Below, one piece after another: positions 1-11,500 of a DNA stretch of 64,000 nt. A model generated the notes under the pieces. That model searched no databases, was not told where the DNA came from, and saw nothing but the letters and a program-made list of their open reading frames with translations. The stretch lies in the NCBI GenBank assembly GCA_021234155.1, contig JAJEKV010000063.1, forward strand, positions 6,383,710-6,447,709, written 5' to 3'. Each line of letters starts with the position of its first letter. Position 1 is the stretch's first letter. The translations under genes and the position numbers were made by a program. This stretch comes from Isoetes taiwanensis. Lineage: Eukaryota; Streptophyta; Lycopodiopsida; Isoetales; Isoetaceae.

Positions 1-69
1 ATTGATCCCATTCTACGCCAGAGATAGCATTCGGATTGAAGCATAGAACCCATTGAGTCGCCTCCTAAG

Positions 70-285
70 CAAGCGCCAAGGACGCCGCAATCCTATGCGC
101 AAGGTTCCCACCCCGCGATGCTACTAACAAATTCTTGGCGAGAAAAATCGCCTCCACCGGTAAATATGACCGACGGGATGTGAAGCTTCAACTCTAGAGG
201 AAATATAGGAATCGGGCAAAGATACGAAGCAAAGCGCAAGGGCGCCGCAAATCCTATATGCCAGTTCCCACACCGCACGATGCTA
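70..285. repeat. ~160-bp direct repeat, interrupted by the CACTA element
   Basis: Unit 1 (70-229) and unit 2 (from 230) both begin with CAAGCGCC- or CAAAGCGC-like sequence, run through CCGCAA(A)TCCTAT and GTTCCCAC, and reach GATGCTA. Unit 1 continues with CTAACAAATTCTTGG and a stretch ending CGGGCAAAGATA. Unit 2 stops at GATGCTA (285), where the transposon begins. Its continuation (CTAACAAATTCTTGG through CGGGCAAAGATA) is found at 36,877-36,980. Unit 1 is therefore an empty-site paralogue of the insertion target. Confidence 0.8.
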
Positions 286-314
286 CACAACAAGAAAAGG
301 GGCATTTAGCGACG
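286..314 (+). repeat. Left terminal inverted repeat of the CACTA element
   Basis: It begins CACAACAAGA, continues with AAAGGGG, and ends CATTTAGCGACG. It is preceded by CTA (283-285). It matches the reverse complement of 36,845-36,873 except at positions 11, 14 and 17. Confidence 0.9.
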
Positions 315-800
315 CCAATAGCGGCGTCCGCGGCGACGCCTACGCTGACGCCCTGACGTCGCCCCGGCGTCGCCGCCACCGACGTCGTTGCGGTTCTGCC
401 GCATAGCGACGCGTCGTCGCATATGCGACGTTGGCGGCGTCGTCTTGCGCATCGCCGCCGAGCGTGACACGCATCGCCGCGCGACGTCGCGCTGGCACGA
501 CACACGTGAATATACACGTGGAATATACCGTGGAATATACACGCGGAACATCACCAAAATCCCGCCAGCGTCTTGCAGTAAAAATACGGTATACGTCGCA
601 TCGACGCGTGACACGTGGGAACGACATCGCGGGTATATACACGTGGCATATACATGGGAATATACACGTGCAATATACATGCGATCGCGTAAAAACGCCG
701 TGTCACGTCGCGATGCGACGTGACACGTGGAATATACACGTGGAAAATTCGAAAATCGGCGTGATAGAAAAAGCCACGTGGCAAAAAAAAGCCGCGTGGA
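315..800. repeat. Left subterminal repeat block with CACGTG palindromes
   Basis: The first part (315-490) is rich in GGCG and GCGTCG motifs. From about 500 to 782 there are about eight CACGTG palindromes, many in the context TATACACGTGGAATA. CACTA elements usually carry short subterminal motifs bound by their TnpA-like protein. That these motifs have this role is inference. The open frames here are by-products of the repeats, not genes. Confidence 0.6.
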
Positions 801-819
801 TACGCGCGACGTGTAGGAA

Positions 820-1000
820 AAAATAAAAAAAATAAAAAAATATTTATATAAAAGATATAAAAATATTTTAAATAATCACAAAAGTGTTTTTATATTCATA
901 TTTTTAAATAGTCACAAAATTATTTTTATATTTATATTTTTAAATAATCACAAAAAAGTGAATTGTATTTATATTTTTAAATAATCACAAAAGACTCGTT
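820..1000. repeat. AT-rich tandem repeat, ~45-55-bp unit
   Basis: The motif ATTTTTAAATAATCACAAAA or a close variant recurs about four times between 862 and 990. No gene is visible from here to 1,448. Confidence 0.6.
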
Positions 1001-1448
1001 AAGAGGAGTATCCACCCTTTTTAGCCTAGAGCTACTCTCTCTCGATTCATCTGGAGTAGTCATCCGAAAGTAATGGTTAGAGAACGCCTCGAACCGCCAA
1101 ATTGCGCGTTATGATTGGATGGCTCTCCAACCGACGTTTGCGGATCCCTCGCGCCCAGAGCCCCATGTCATGCTCTATATAGCTTCATTCATATCCGCCA
1201 TCGCTTCCTATAAAACCAAAAGAATATGGCGTTAATGTAGTTCATAGAATTATAATAATTTTCTACAACGCACCCCGCATTCCCCCGCGGTTGGGAGAGT
1301 TCCCTCGTCAGATAACTGTTGATACAGATAAACAAAATCCACGCCCGTGGGCTACTTGTACCTGGCGCTTGCTAGGGGCAAACCCGTATAGATATTCCTA
1401 TGACAATATAACGATATTAGCTAGTGACATTTAAAGTTCTTATTAAAA

Positions 1449-3170
1449 TTAATGTGAACTAATATAGCTCTTACTTAATCTATAATGAAACCCTTTCCTC
1501 GAATCACGGAGAGCCCAAATGAGACGGCTTTCGCGTGCTTTTAGTTGCTTTGTCGGTCCGAGCTCTATGTTTTTTTTCTGGATCCTTTGCACGTTCGAAT
1601 GCAATCTGATTGCAAGGCACACAACATTATCACAAGTTAAAGTGAACGAATGACAAAAAAAAATAAGAAATACCTTGATATCTTCCTTGTGGAGATTAAG
1701 TGGTTTAGGGACTTTTGACCAATCGCCTCCTTCTTTTTCGCAAGTCTGCTTCAGTTCCTTGACCACATTGTGCCTTTGACATACATCGATAGATCAACGC
1801 AATATCAAAATAATAAAAACAAGACTATGACTAGGTCATGTACCTCCTTTTTCGTATAAGCTCGCCCATCATCGGCGTGAGCTTCTTCCATTCTAAACGC
1901 CTTTGCTTTTTCTATCTCTCGAAACTCTGTTTCATTTTATTTTTGACGCTCTATTTCGCGTTGGTCATAAGCACCAGGCCACTCCCCTATACCGCGGGGA
2001 GGCCATAAACGAGAGATATTATTTGTGACCGCGTCCCTCAGTGTAGTATAAAAGACACTTCCCTCATCATCCTTCTTAGGAAGAGCGTCCCTGAAGCATA
2101 AATGGTGGGTATATAAAAGCGTGTTTATGTCTACCGTCAATATACATATCCCGTCCCGATTAAGAACCTTTTGAGCACTTTACAATGTATTCTAAGTGAA
2201 GAGAATGAACAAAACAACAAATTTAGATGACAAAGTACTAATATTTAAGGTTGATATCTTAAATAATATGTTCACATAACTTACATCAAAAAATTATTAT
2301 TAATATGATAGTCGGGTATATTCGGGGCCAATTCACCCGCAGACTTACGTGTCTAAAACAAAGCGAAATGGACGCTCTTCTTCAGTGACACGTGGGCGCC
2401 GTCGATCCTTCCCTCTCCAAGTCAGCGAAGCGACTATGTTCTTCGGATCCCCAACCCCGTGATGATCGCCGCGATCTTGAACGCGTTGTGAGTCTGTTGC
2501 TCCACTACTTCTTGACACGGAAGTAATGAGAGAATGAGCATCTTTAACATGCCGCAACCAAAGAAATGTTTGGTACGTAGTGGATATATATTTACCTGTT
2601 GAAATCTTCCTCCAAGTTCCTTGCATTAGAAAAATCTGTTCCCGTCTCTTGCCTAGAACGGGAGTCCATACTACGTCTAGCATTCTCAATATTCTCGCGA
2701 GAACGTGGAGGCCGATAATCAACACTATGTCGTTGGGGAATAGGAGCGGGAGGTCGCCTTAACCGGGCGTTGGTGTCAAAGAGGCAAAATATGCTTTTGC
2801 AATTTGGTCTCTCTCGGGAGACATGTTTTGCGGGAAGGCGGGGAGCGGCGGAGGAGCTGCAGAAGCACAAATATCATGCAAAAAACAATTCATTTATTTA
2901 TTATTTTTATAAAAAACTATCTTAATACCCAAACCTGCTGGTGTAGTGATAGGTGGAGGTTGGCGTCTTGGAGGAACATCAGCACGATTGCCCCTACCTC
3001 GTGGAGTCCTCCTCCTATTTTCTCTAAACTCGTCCCTTTCCTCTACACAACAAATTAAAACTCCATGCATAAACTCACATACCTAATTAGAGGGTAAAGC
3101 GTATAATAAAAACTATATAAATACTTACCTTCGTCTTGCTCATTCTCCGTACGATTGCGATTACCTCTAT
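1449..3170 (-). pseudogene. Multi-exon minus-strand gene of the CACTA element, product unidentified
   Basis: Exon-like segments line up on the minus strand with plausible splice signals. A first exon (about 3,128-3,170) starts MNRGNRNRTENEQDE and meets a GTAAGT donor. A second (about 2,935-3,045) encodes an Arg/Pro-rich stretch with RRRTPRGRGNRADVPP. A third (about 2,600-2,857) follows a TTCTGCAG acceptor, encodes ENIENARRSMDSRSRQETG, and ends at a GTAAAT donor. A fourth (about 2,349-2,560) contains RGKDRRRPRVTEEER and ends at GTAAGT. A fifth (about 1,850-2,140) contains YTHHLCFRDALPKKDDEGS, with one in-frame TAA after ERQK. A last part (1,449-1,766) contains CEKEGGDWSKVPKPLNL. The basic, low-complexity N-terminus and the position downstream of the transposase in the same orientation fit the second (TnpA-like) gene of a CACTA element. 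I recognise no family, so that role is inference from position. Single-base breaks occur in exons three and five. Confidence 0.45.
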
Positions 3171-3639
3171 TCATCGCCGAGAAAAAGAGCACACCTAGAT
3201 CAAAAGAAATTGTGAGAGAAACATTTGATAACCATGAATGATATTGGTTGCAATAATAGAATGATACTTACAAACCATAGAGATGAAAAATAGTATTTTT
3301 ATGGTTCGAAATGTGCCACTAATGAGCCCCGGCAGACTTACTGCAGTCTTGACCGTCTTGACCGGGCGGAGGGGAGACGATAATGCCATGAATATTGCAT
3401 CGCCAGAAAAGAGGGCCACAATGAGGAAAACCGCTAAGAATTGAGCCTCCGCCATGACTATATATATTAATTTGAACATAACGAGAATTAGCGAGAGAAA
3501 AGCTTTGAACAAGTGTCTTTGAATAAATACCTAAATTTATATTCTTATCTTCTTATTTATATTAGAAAAGTATCTCGTATATAGGTATGGGGTGCATATC
3601 GAACTCTAGGTTGCCATATTATCAGGCCATGTATCATGT

Positions 3640-3880
3640 CATACACCGAACCCTAAATTATCCCACGTGGCATTTTTAGTGCCACATCATGAAACCCTAC
3701 GTTGCGTGTGGCACATCATCAAACCCTAGGTTGTGTCACGTCGCGACTTCCTATTGCCACATCATAGTAAGTGCCATGTCATCAAACCCTAGCTTACATC
3801 ATCAAACCCTAGATTGTGCCACATGGCATTTACAATCTAGGGTTTGATGATGTAGCACACAAAACCTAGGGTTTGACGTC
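3640..3880. repeat. Short tandem repeat with ATCAAACCCTAG motif
   Basis: CATCATCAAACCCTAG or close variants recur about five times, interleaved with GCCACATCAT or GTGGCAC. The block ends in the perfect hairpin annotated at 3,796-3,853. No coding potential is seen from 3,520 to 4,030. Confidence 0.65.
3796..3853. repeat. Perfect 22-bp inverted repeat with 14-base loop
   Basis: The left arm (3,796-3,817, starting ACATCATCAAACCC) and right arm (3,832-3,853, ending GGGTTTGATGATGT) are exact reverse complements. The 14 bases between them are GCCACATGGCATTT. Confidence 0.9.
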
Positions 3881-4036
3881 TGTAGCGACACTTTATCTAC
3901 AAGTTATGATTAATAATTTATTTACCATTAATAATAATTTTTTTGATTAATAAATTACTTTTTTCATTAGTAATTTTGACTAAAAAACATTTATTGGTTG
4001 CAACAAGCCTCAAATAGGAAGACAAAATTATATTAA

Positions 4037-5170
4037 TCACTTCTTGCAAGCATTTAACAGTAGCTTAGCCATCTCAAGTGGATCACCACACTTCATATGT
4101 CGTCTCTCTCTCACAACTATATCAGAAGAAAGCCCTGCTGTTTTGAACACATCGACGACGCGAGCAATAGATGGGCGATCCATGTGCACCAGCTCTCTAT
4201 CCATCATCATTTGGACCTTCATATGTTGGATGATGTCCAATGTGCTAGAGTATCGGTCGGGTTGGGTTTATCTCAACACACAACCCCATAAACCGCATTG
4301 CCCGGACAAAATCAAGGAGCATCTAAGTAAATGTAGCCCGGGGAATATATGTCGATATCTCATGCCCCCATGATGCTTGGTCATCCGATGATGATGTAAA
4401 AACTCTCTTCTCCCACCAAGGATATCGCAGACCGCTCCATCTTGTAGTGTATAACGGCTCTTCAATTTGGGCATTCGCTCCTTGCAAAAAAAACGGAGGG
4501 CCGTGTCCCAATCACCAATAGCCACCCACACATTTGTAAGCGAGTCATCAAAATGGAGTTTGACCCTTTTGCAATTGAGCTTTGTGTGTGTCCAACCTGG
4601 GCGTGGATGGCATAGACTCCTTCGCAAGAGCGAGAGCTATTTCGGGACGCATTTATACACGAAGTCTCATTTTGGCTTTCCACTCGCGCACTTATCTTCA
4701 TATCAGCCCTTCTTGGAGCACTATGCATTGCATTTGACCATCTCCTATAAGAAGAGAATTGGCTCGGAAGATGGTCAAGTAATTCTGCAAAGGTTCCTCC
4801 ATTCATGAATGGCAGGACTACCATTGGTCCCTTCGCGTGGCTCATCTCCACAAAAGACCTCGGGGGCAAGTCCAAGGGGTGTGGCCAATGCTTGGACTTG
4901 GGCTCTTGAAACGGATATACTTGTCGACCAACAACCATGATGCAGCTCTATCTTGGCCTCTCCACATAATGCCAAGATAATAATCATCTTGATTAAAGTA
5001 CGGGGTTCCCAAGATCCGGATTTGGTATATCCGGCGCGGTCTTGTTTACTACCAATGCACTTTACAACTCCAACAAAGATCCACGGAATGAATGTCAATA
5101 AATGCGCAAAGACATTTATCATGAGCATGTAATGATAATCTAGCCCCCGCACCAATAGAGCTCCCACCAT
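4037..5170 (-). pseudogene. Disrupted minus-strand open segment of the CACTA element, product unidentified
   Basis: Three overlapping minus-strand frames hand over to each other: 4,775-5,170, then 4,462-4,938 and 4,268-4,627, then 4,037-4,240. This is the pattern of one gene broken by small indels. Frame pieces include NVWVAIGDWDTALRFFCKER, SRYTLQDGAVCDILGG and, at the end, ARVVDVFKTAGLSSDIVVR, closing with a stop after NACKK. I recognise no domain. It sits between the satellite-bearing interior and the 1.4-3.2-kb gene and has the same orientation as the transposase, so it is either another element gene or a captured host fragment. Confidence 0.35.
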
Positions 5171-5323
5171 GGATAAGACTATCTAACTCCTTCACATGTT
5201 CATCATTGAGGCCCTACTTGGCCATCTTGTGATCTTTCGCGTCGGACCTTTGCACCGCCCACGAATTAGCCCATCGTCCCACGTTATGCCTCGGCATAGG
5301 GGCTCATAAGTGGCACTTTATAC

Positions 5324-5548
5324 TTAAGTAGCATCCTCAATTCTGGCTCGGGATTGCAAACCCAAGACTTTAAGTTCTTTCTCATCATATCTTCCAACTT
5401 CGGACTCATGCTCGCCACCTCCCACATAATTGGGCCGACATTCTTTCTCAACCGATGCTACAAAAAACGTTAATTCGATCATCGGTTTGCATATGTCGTT
5501 CGCCTGGCCTTCCATATATGTGATTGATGAGGATGCGCCTAATTTCAC
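5324..5548 (-). pseudogene. Short minus-strand exon-like segment, unidentified
   Basis: This 74-codon open frame includes ASVEKECRPNYVGGGEHESE. Its acidic, Glu-rich composition looks protein-like rather than random, and it has the same orientation as its neighbours. It could be an upstream exon of the broken gene at 4.0-5.2 kb. No family is recognised. Confidence 0.25.
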
Positions 5549-5679
5549 TAAGCATCTCCGTCGTCCTTACATGAGGCCATTTTATGCCTACAAACAAAAC
5601 AAAATAATGAATACAAAAGCCAAGCATGCACAAAGTAAATGCAACATAATCTGACAATATCAAACATGTATGCAGACCA

Positions 5680-6200
5680 TATAATCATTACTTATAACAC
5701 GCCCTATGGCGACTAATACCTTATCCGACCCCCCAGCCCAAAAAGCAAGAAAAAAAAGAAGAAGAAACAAGAAGAACTAAATAGGTTAGATTAGGGTATT
5801 CCGGACCCACGGTCAATTTACATTCATTACTAGTTAATTAGTTAGCGGATAGTCCCAAAATTTAGTTAACTTTTTAACCAAAAACACTACCTAAACTTAT
5901 CTTAGCACCTTGTTCTGATTAGTTAGCAAAATTAACTAAAAATTAACTAAATTAGAAATTAGCACTATAGAGGTCACTTTAAGTTTAGTTAATTGTACAT
6001 ATAATTTTTTATGCCTTTGACTAACTTAACTAGACATGTTCGAAATAATTTAGTTAATTAGTTAAGTTATTTTTTTTTTACCAACGCTTTTAGTGTGAAT
6101 TAGTACTACATTAAGTTAGCCTAACCTATTTTTTTTTTAACTAGCACGGGTGTGAAGGGGAATCATCCGATTCTTGTTAACTTAACCTAGCCCTAGCTAC
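5680..6200. other. AT-rich non-coding stretch with TTAGTTAA motifs
   Basis: TAGTTAATTAGTTA, AACTAAAT and similar short words recur. No gene or structured element is recognised. Confidence 0.4.
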
Positions 6201-6239
6201 CTCTAGCTAAAATCCCGACAATAAGCGTGAACTAAGGCC

Positions 6240-6605
6240 CAACACTGGTCCTCCCCACTGATGGAGCCGACCATGTCCTTGCCGTAGCCACATCTACCTA
6301 AGAATGAGAAGAAAAGTGGACTTGGACCCGGACACCTAGTCCTCTCCCGCATAAAGGTGGAGCCGGCCGTGCCCTTGAACAAGCCACTACAATTTTATTT
6401 TAAACCCTAAAAATAACAAGTGGAACGGAAGTGGACTTGAACCCCTGCATCGTGGTCCTCTCCACTCTAGGTGGGGCCGGCCAGGCGCCCTTTGAACAAA
6501 CCCACTCATTAACCTAGGGAAACATTTATGATTGTAGTGAAAGTGGACTTGAACCCGGGTACATGGTCCTCCCCACTCTAGGTGGAGCCGACCGCGCCCT
6601 TTGAA
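6240..6605. repeat. ~110-bp minisatellite (GGTCCTCTCCACT family)
   Basis: Four imperfect units contain (G/A)GTCCTC(T/C)CCACT followed by GGTGGAGCCG(A/G)CC and CCCTTGAACAA. They lie near 6,246, 6,341, 6,451 and 6,562, the last three about 110 bp apart. The same family recurs at about 31.8-32.1 kb and 45.95-46.22 kb. Confidence 0.75.
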
Positions 6606-6675
6606 CAAGCCACTCCATCAATTTTTTTTAACCTACTTAAAACTATAAAAATAAAATGCAAGTGCGATCAACTAC

Positions 6676-7500
6676 TTACCAAAATAAGGACGGCGTGTAC
6701 AAGATCCCACGGGTCCAAATCAGAATAGAAAGTCCCAAATGAAGTAACAAAGCATTAGAAGAATAAGAACAAAGAAGAAAACATCGAAGAAGAAATAAGG
6801 ATAGAATAGAGAAGAAATAAGAGAAGAAACAAGAAAGAATGAAGAAAAAAATAAGAGGAAATAAGAGAAGGGAAGGAATAGAATGGAAGGAAGAAATAAG
6901 GGGAAAGAAAAGGATCGAATGGAAAGTGAGGAAGAAATGTGAAGAATAAGAAACAAATGAAGAATGAAGAAATGAAATTAAAAGAATGAAGAATAAGAAA
7001 TGAAAAAATGAAGAATAAGGAAGGGAAGAGAAGAAAGAAATGAGGGAAGGGAGGGGAAAGAATGAGGAATGAGAAAGCATGAGAAAAGAATGGAAATGAG
7101 AAACAAATGAGAAAGCATGAGAAAGAAATGAGAAAGAAATGAGAAAGCATGAGAAAGAAATGAGAAAGCAAGAAAATGAGAAAGAATGAGGGAAGAATGA
7201 GAAAGAGTGAGGAATAAAGAATGAGAAAGCATGAGGAAGAAAGAAATGAGAAAGAATGAGGAAGAAAAGAATGAGAAAGAAATGAGGAAAGAAGAAATAT
7301 GGGAAGAAAGAATGAGGAAAGAATGAAGCATATGGAAGAAGGAGGAAGAAATGAAGCATGAGGAAGAATGAGGAAGAAAATGAAGCATGAGAAAGAAAGA
7401 AGGAGGAAGAATGAACGAGGCATGGAAGAATGGGAAGAAAAAAATCAAGAACAAAGAAGAAGAGGAAGGAAAGGAAACCAAAAAAGAGGAAGGTTGGGCA
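6676..7500. repeat. Polypurine (GA-rich) tract, ~800 bp
   Basis: The plus strand is almost pure purine, with shuffled GAATGAGAAAGAAATGAG words. The long minus-strand frame (278 codons of Phe/Ser/Leu) is a by-product of this composition and is not called as a gene. Confidence 0.9.
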
Positions 7501-7849
7501 TGCACCATTCAATCCAAAAACCTATTCAATCTAAAAAACATGATATACTAACCTTAGAATAGTTGCTTGGTTACAGTAGATCAGTTCTTACTTAGTTATG
7601 ATCGCCCAAGAACCTCGAAGGCTAGGGCCAAAAGAAGTTCCAAGTGCCAAGCCACTTGCCAGGTTTCAAAATATTACGGCGTCGCGTCGCGCCGTCAACC
7701 GCATACGGCGTTATTTCAAATCTGCGTGCGCCTTAGCGTCCCTGCCTAGACGATATTTTGTTATAGCGACGTTATTGTTTTGCATCTTTTTAATGTGAAG
7801 CTCATTAAAGTTTGTCCCTAGGCTTATTTGAACAGTCACCCGGCGGATC

Positions 7850-8140
7850 CTTGAGCGGAGGATTCAACGGTCGGATATATAGGGGAACTGAGCTCGGAGG
7901 GTGTTCATTAGCATTCTGATCACCCGGGCGGGGCGCTGTGGCAGTCGAGAACATTTTGGGGTCCGTCTCACGGGGGCGGGGACTCTCCCTCTCACCGAGG
8001 TGGCCATTCAAAGTCGCCTTTGTTTGACTTGGGAAGGGTGCAGGTCATGCTTGCCCAACAACGGGCCTGCGACCGTTCTAACCCCAACGCTTTGTCTGGA
8101 CCTTATCCGAAAATTTTGGAAATTTTCCTCGAGGCCGGTG
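7850..8140. repeat. Diverged partial copy of the 1.1-kb satellite
   Basis: The segment follows the order of the satellite: GGATTCAACGGTCGGATA, GGGTGTTCATTAGC, GTTTGACTTGGGAAGGGTGC and GCGACCGTTCTAA, then a diverged CTTATCCGAAAATTTTGG. It is separated from the main array by about 430 bp (8,140-8,570) in which I recognise nothing. Confidence 0.7.
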
Positions 8141-8570
8141 ATGACCATGGGAAGCCAGCGACCAAAACCATAATTTAATTCCATGCCATGCATTAACTAT
8201 GAATTTATAAACCATAAATGCAATAAAATGCATAACTAAAAAGAGTGTGCATCTTTTGCAGGCGAGTCTTTGACCAGGGGGCAACAAGGCGGTCTTGGGA
8301 CACATTAAAAAAATTTTTCACTTGGAAACTATGAAGCAATCTTTCATCAAAGGTACAATTGTTTACGAAAACAAAACGTTCATTACAAGTTAGTTATGCC
8401 ATCCATGTCAAATAGCTTTAGGGAGGCGAGAAAAACCAAAACAAAAACCTTCTAGAATGCAAGTCCACGGGGTTTACGTCCAATGCAATGCTTAGACCAA
8501 GTATATCCGCGCCCGGGAGCCAAGGTCAACCCCAAGTACCTCGATCCCACAAACTCCATTCCTTTGACCT

Positions 8571-11500
8571 TTAGCTAACCCTTTGACCTAGACCTTCTCC
8601 CAAAAATTTTGAAAATTGGGTTGTGTGTCTTGGAGATGGGTTAGGAATCCAGGTGGCAAAAATCAGAATTTATTTTTAGGTACAATGCATTAGTGGAGGG
8701 TTTATGAATGTCTTGCCATTTGCAAAAGCGCCCCGACTTCTACTCTGCCACATCGGGGAGGAGGACAGGCCCAAACTCCGCTCCGTCAGTTCCCCTTGCT
8801 CCGTGATTCCGACTCTCGACTCCCCGCCAGGTCCCAAATTACCTTGAGACCCAAGTCCCCCCAAAGCATAAACCCTTCTAGGAACACAGCAACCCAGGGT
8901 TTCGTTTTGGAGGCCCTCTCCTTGTCCGGTCGGGGGACCTTGGCGCCGTGACTTGACGTGGAGTGGGGTGTTGGCCTTGACCGCAGGACCCTAAAAATCC
9001 CCCTAAGCCGCTTTGCCCGAATTTCCTCTCCCCAAGGCCACGGGGGCCGGGCCGGGCGACCTCCCTCTCCTAATCACATTTGGCTGCCAATGGACTCAGA
9101 GCGTCGGCGTTGCCACAGGAACCAAGTTCCGTGGCAGAAGACCACCCGACCTCAAAAGCCAAAGTAGCTCACTTCCATCACACTTTCGTAGTCAATTGGC
9201 CTAGGATGTGGATCTCGGGGACCGATCTTGTCGTGGAAGGCGTGAGTGTTTCTTTCTTTTGCAAAACCGACCTTGTAACTTGCTCCCTAGGAGTAATTTC
9301 GCCATTCCGGACGATTTGGCGGGGTTGATTTGCCATTCGGAGCCTCCCGGTGCGAACGACAAGACAACTGCGGTTTCTACAAGGTTTTACCTCCTCGGGC
9401 GCCCAGCGGTTTGACAAGTTCTCCGGGACCGATCACGGAATCTTTTGGGCCTTTCCGAAGAGGGCCCCCTCAATGGAGGATCAACGGTCGGATAGGGGAA
9501 CCGGGCTCCGGGAGGGTGGTCATTAGCGTCACGGCCCCGGGGAGGCGTTGCGGAAAAAGGGCTGCCTCGGGAGCGTTTTGGATCCGCCTCTTGGGGTCCT
9601 GGACTCTCCCCTCTTGTGAGGATCCCCGGAGTCAAGCCTCGTTTGACTTGGGGAAGGGTGCCAGCTCGGTTTACAGCGGGCTGCCCCGACCGTTCTATCT
9701 TAACCCTTTGACCTAGACCTTCTCCGAAAATTTAGAAAATTGGGTTGTGTCTTTGGAGATGGGTTAGGAATCTAGGCGGCAAAAAAATCAGAATTTATTT
9801 TGTACAATGCATTAATTGCGAATTTATGAATGTCTTGCCCTTTATAAAGCCCCCGACTTCTACTTGCCACATCGGAGGAGGGCAGGCCCAAACTCCGGCT
9901 CGTCGGTTCCCCTTGCTCCGTATTCTCGGCTGCGGCTCCCTCGGCCAGGTCCCAAGTGCAACAGACCAAGTCTCGGCCCCCAAAAGCAAACCCTTCTAGG
10001 AACACAGCAGCCCACAGGGTTTCGTTTTGGAGGCCCTCTCCTTGTCCCGGTCGGGCGGGACCTTGGCGCCACAGTGACTTGACGTGGAGTGGGGGTGTTG
10101 GCCTTGAGCACGGACCCTAAAATCCCCGTGCTGCCCCGAATTTCCTCTCCCCTGCTGCCACAGGGACGGACCAGGCGACCTCCCCTCTCCTGGAGTGCGA
10201 TTTGGCTCTCGCCAATGGACTCGAGCGTCGGCGTTGCCACGGGGACCAAGTTCCGTGGCGGCGACCACCCGACCTCAAGAAGCCAAAGTAGCTCACTTCC
10301 ATCACACTCGTGAGTCAATTGGCCTAGGATGTGGATGCGGGATCTTTGTCGTGGAGGGCGTGAGTGTTTCTTTCTTTTGCAAAACCGACCTTGTAACTTG
10401 CTCTCCCGGGGTAATTTAGCCATTCAGGACCCGGATTGGCGGTCGATTTGCCATTCGAACCTCCCGGTGCCCGAGCGACAAGACATCTGCCCGGTTTCTA
10501 CAAAGCCGAGCCTCGGGGCGCCCAGCGGTTTGACAAAGTTCTCCCGGACCCGATCTAGAATCTTTTGGGCCTTCTCAAGAGGGGCCCTGAACGGAGAGAT
10601 CCAACGGTCGGATAGGGGAAGGGCTCGGGAGGGTGGTCATTAAGCGTCGGAGGGGGGCTGCCCGAGAAAGGAGCTGCCTGGGGAACTTTTGGATCCCGCC
10701 TCTTGGGGTCCTGGACTCTCCCCCTCTTGTGAGGGATCGGCCGCAAGGTCCCGGCCTCGTTTGACTTGGGGAAGGGTGCGGCTTGGTTTGCCACCAGCGG
10801 GCTGCCCGACCGTTCTAATGCTAACCCTTTGACCTAGACCTTCTCGAAAATTTAGAAAATTGGGCTGTGTGTGCTGGAAATGGATTAGGATTCCAAATTT
10901 CGGCAAAAAAAATCAGAATTTATTTTCGTACAATGCATTAATTAATTTATGAATGTCTTGCCACTGCAGCGCCCCCGCTTCTACTTGCCACATCGGGGAG
11001 GAGGACAGGCCCAAACTCCGCTCCGTCAGTTCCCCTTGCTCCGTATTCTCGGCTGCGGCTTCCCCCGCCAGGTCCCAAGTGCAGCAGACCAAGTCTCGGC
11101 CCCAAAGCGCCAACCCCTTCTAGAACACAGCAGCCCCCGGGGTTTACGTTTTGGAGGCCCTCCCTTGTCAGTTAGACCTTACTGCGGACTTGGCGTGGAG
11201 TGGGGTGTTGGCCTTGAGCACGGACCCTAAAATCCCCCGAAGCTACTTTTGCCCCAGATTTCCTCTCCCCAAGGCCACGGGGGCCGGACCCAGGCGACCT
11301 CCCTCTCCGGGAATCGCGATTTGGCTACGCCAATGGACTCGAAACGTCGACGTTGCCACAGGGGACCAAGTTCCAGTGGCCCGAAGACCACCCGACCTCA
11401 AGAAGCCAAAGTAGCTCACTTCCATCACACTCGTAGTCAATTGGCCTAGGATGTGGATCTCTGGGGATACTCACGTGGAGGGCGTGAAGTGTTTCTTTCT

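Noticed and set aside
3195-3512. Minus-strand 105-codon hydrophobic frame (MAEAQFLAVFLIVALFSGD)
   Set aside because: It has a signal-peptide-like start but no recognisable mature protein. It overlaps probable 5' untranslated or intron sequence of the gene at 1,449-3,170. Too weak to call.
6676-7512. Minus-strand 278-codon open frame rich in Phe, Ser and Leu
   Set aside because: It is the complement of a near-pure GA tract. Parallel open frames exist in the other minus frames with the same composition, and no domain is present.
8741-8765. CCACATCG in each satellite unit, resembling the plant snRNA promoter USE element
   Set aside because: The match to the full USE is partial and there is no TATA box about 30 bp downstream, nor an snRNA-like sequence.
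9860-10423. Longest open frames inside the satellite (also 13,154-14,077 and others)
   Set aside because: They occur on both strands, start and stop at different places in each ~1.1-kb unit, and depend on unit-specific indels. No frame is kept across copies.
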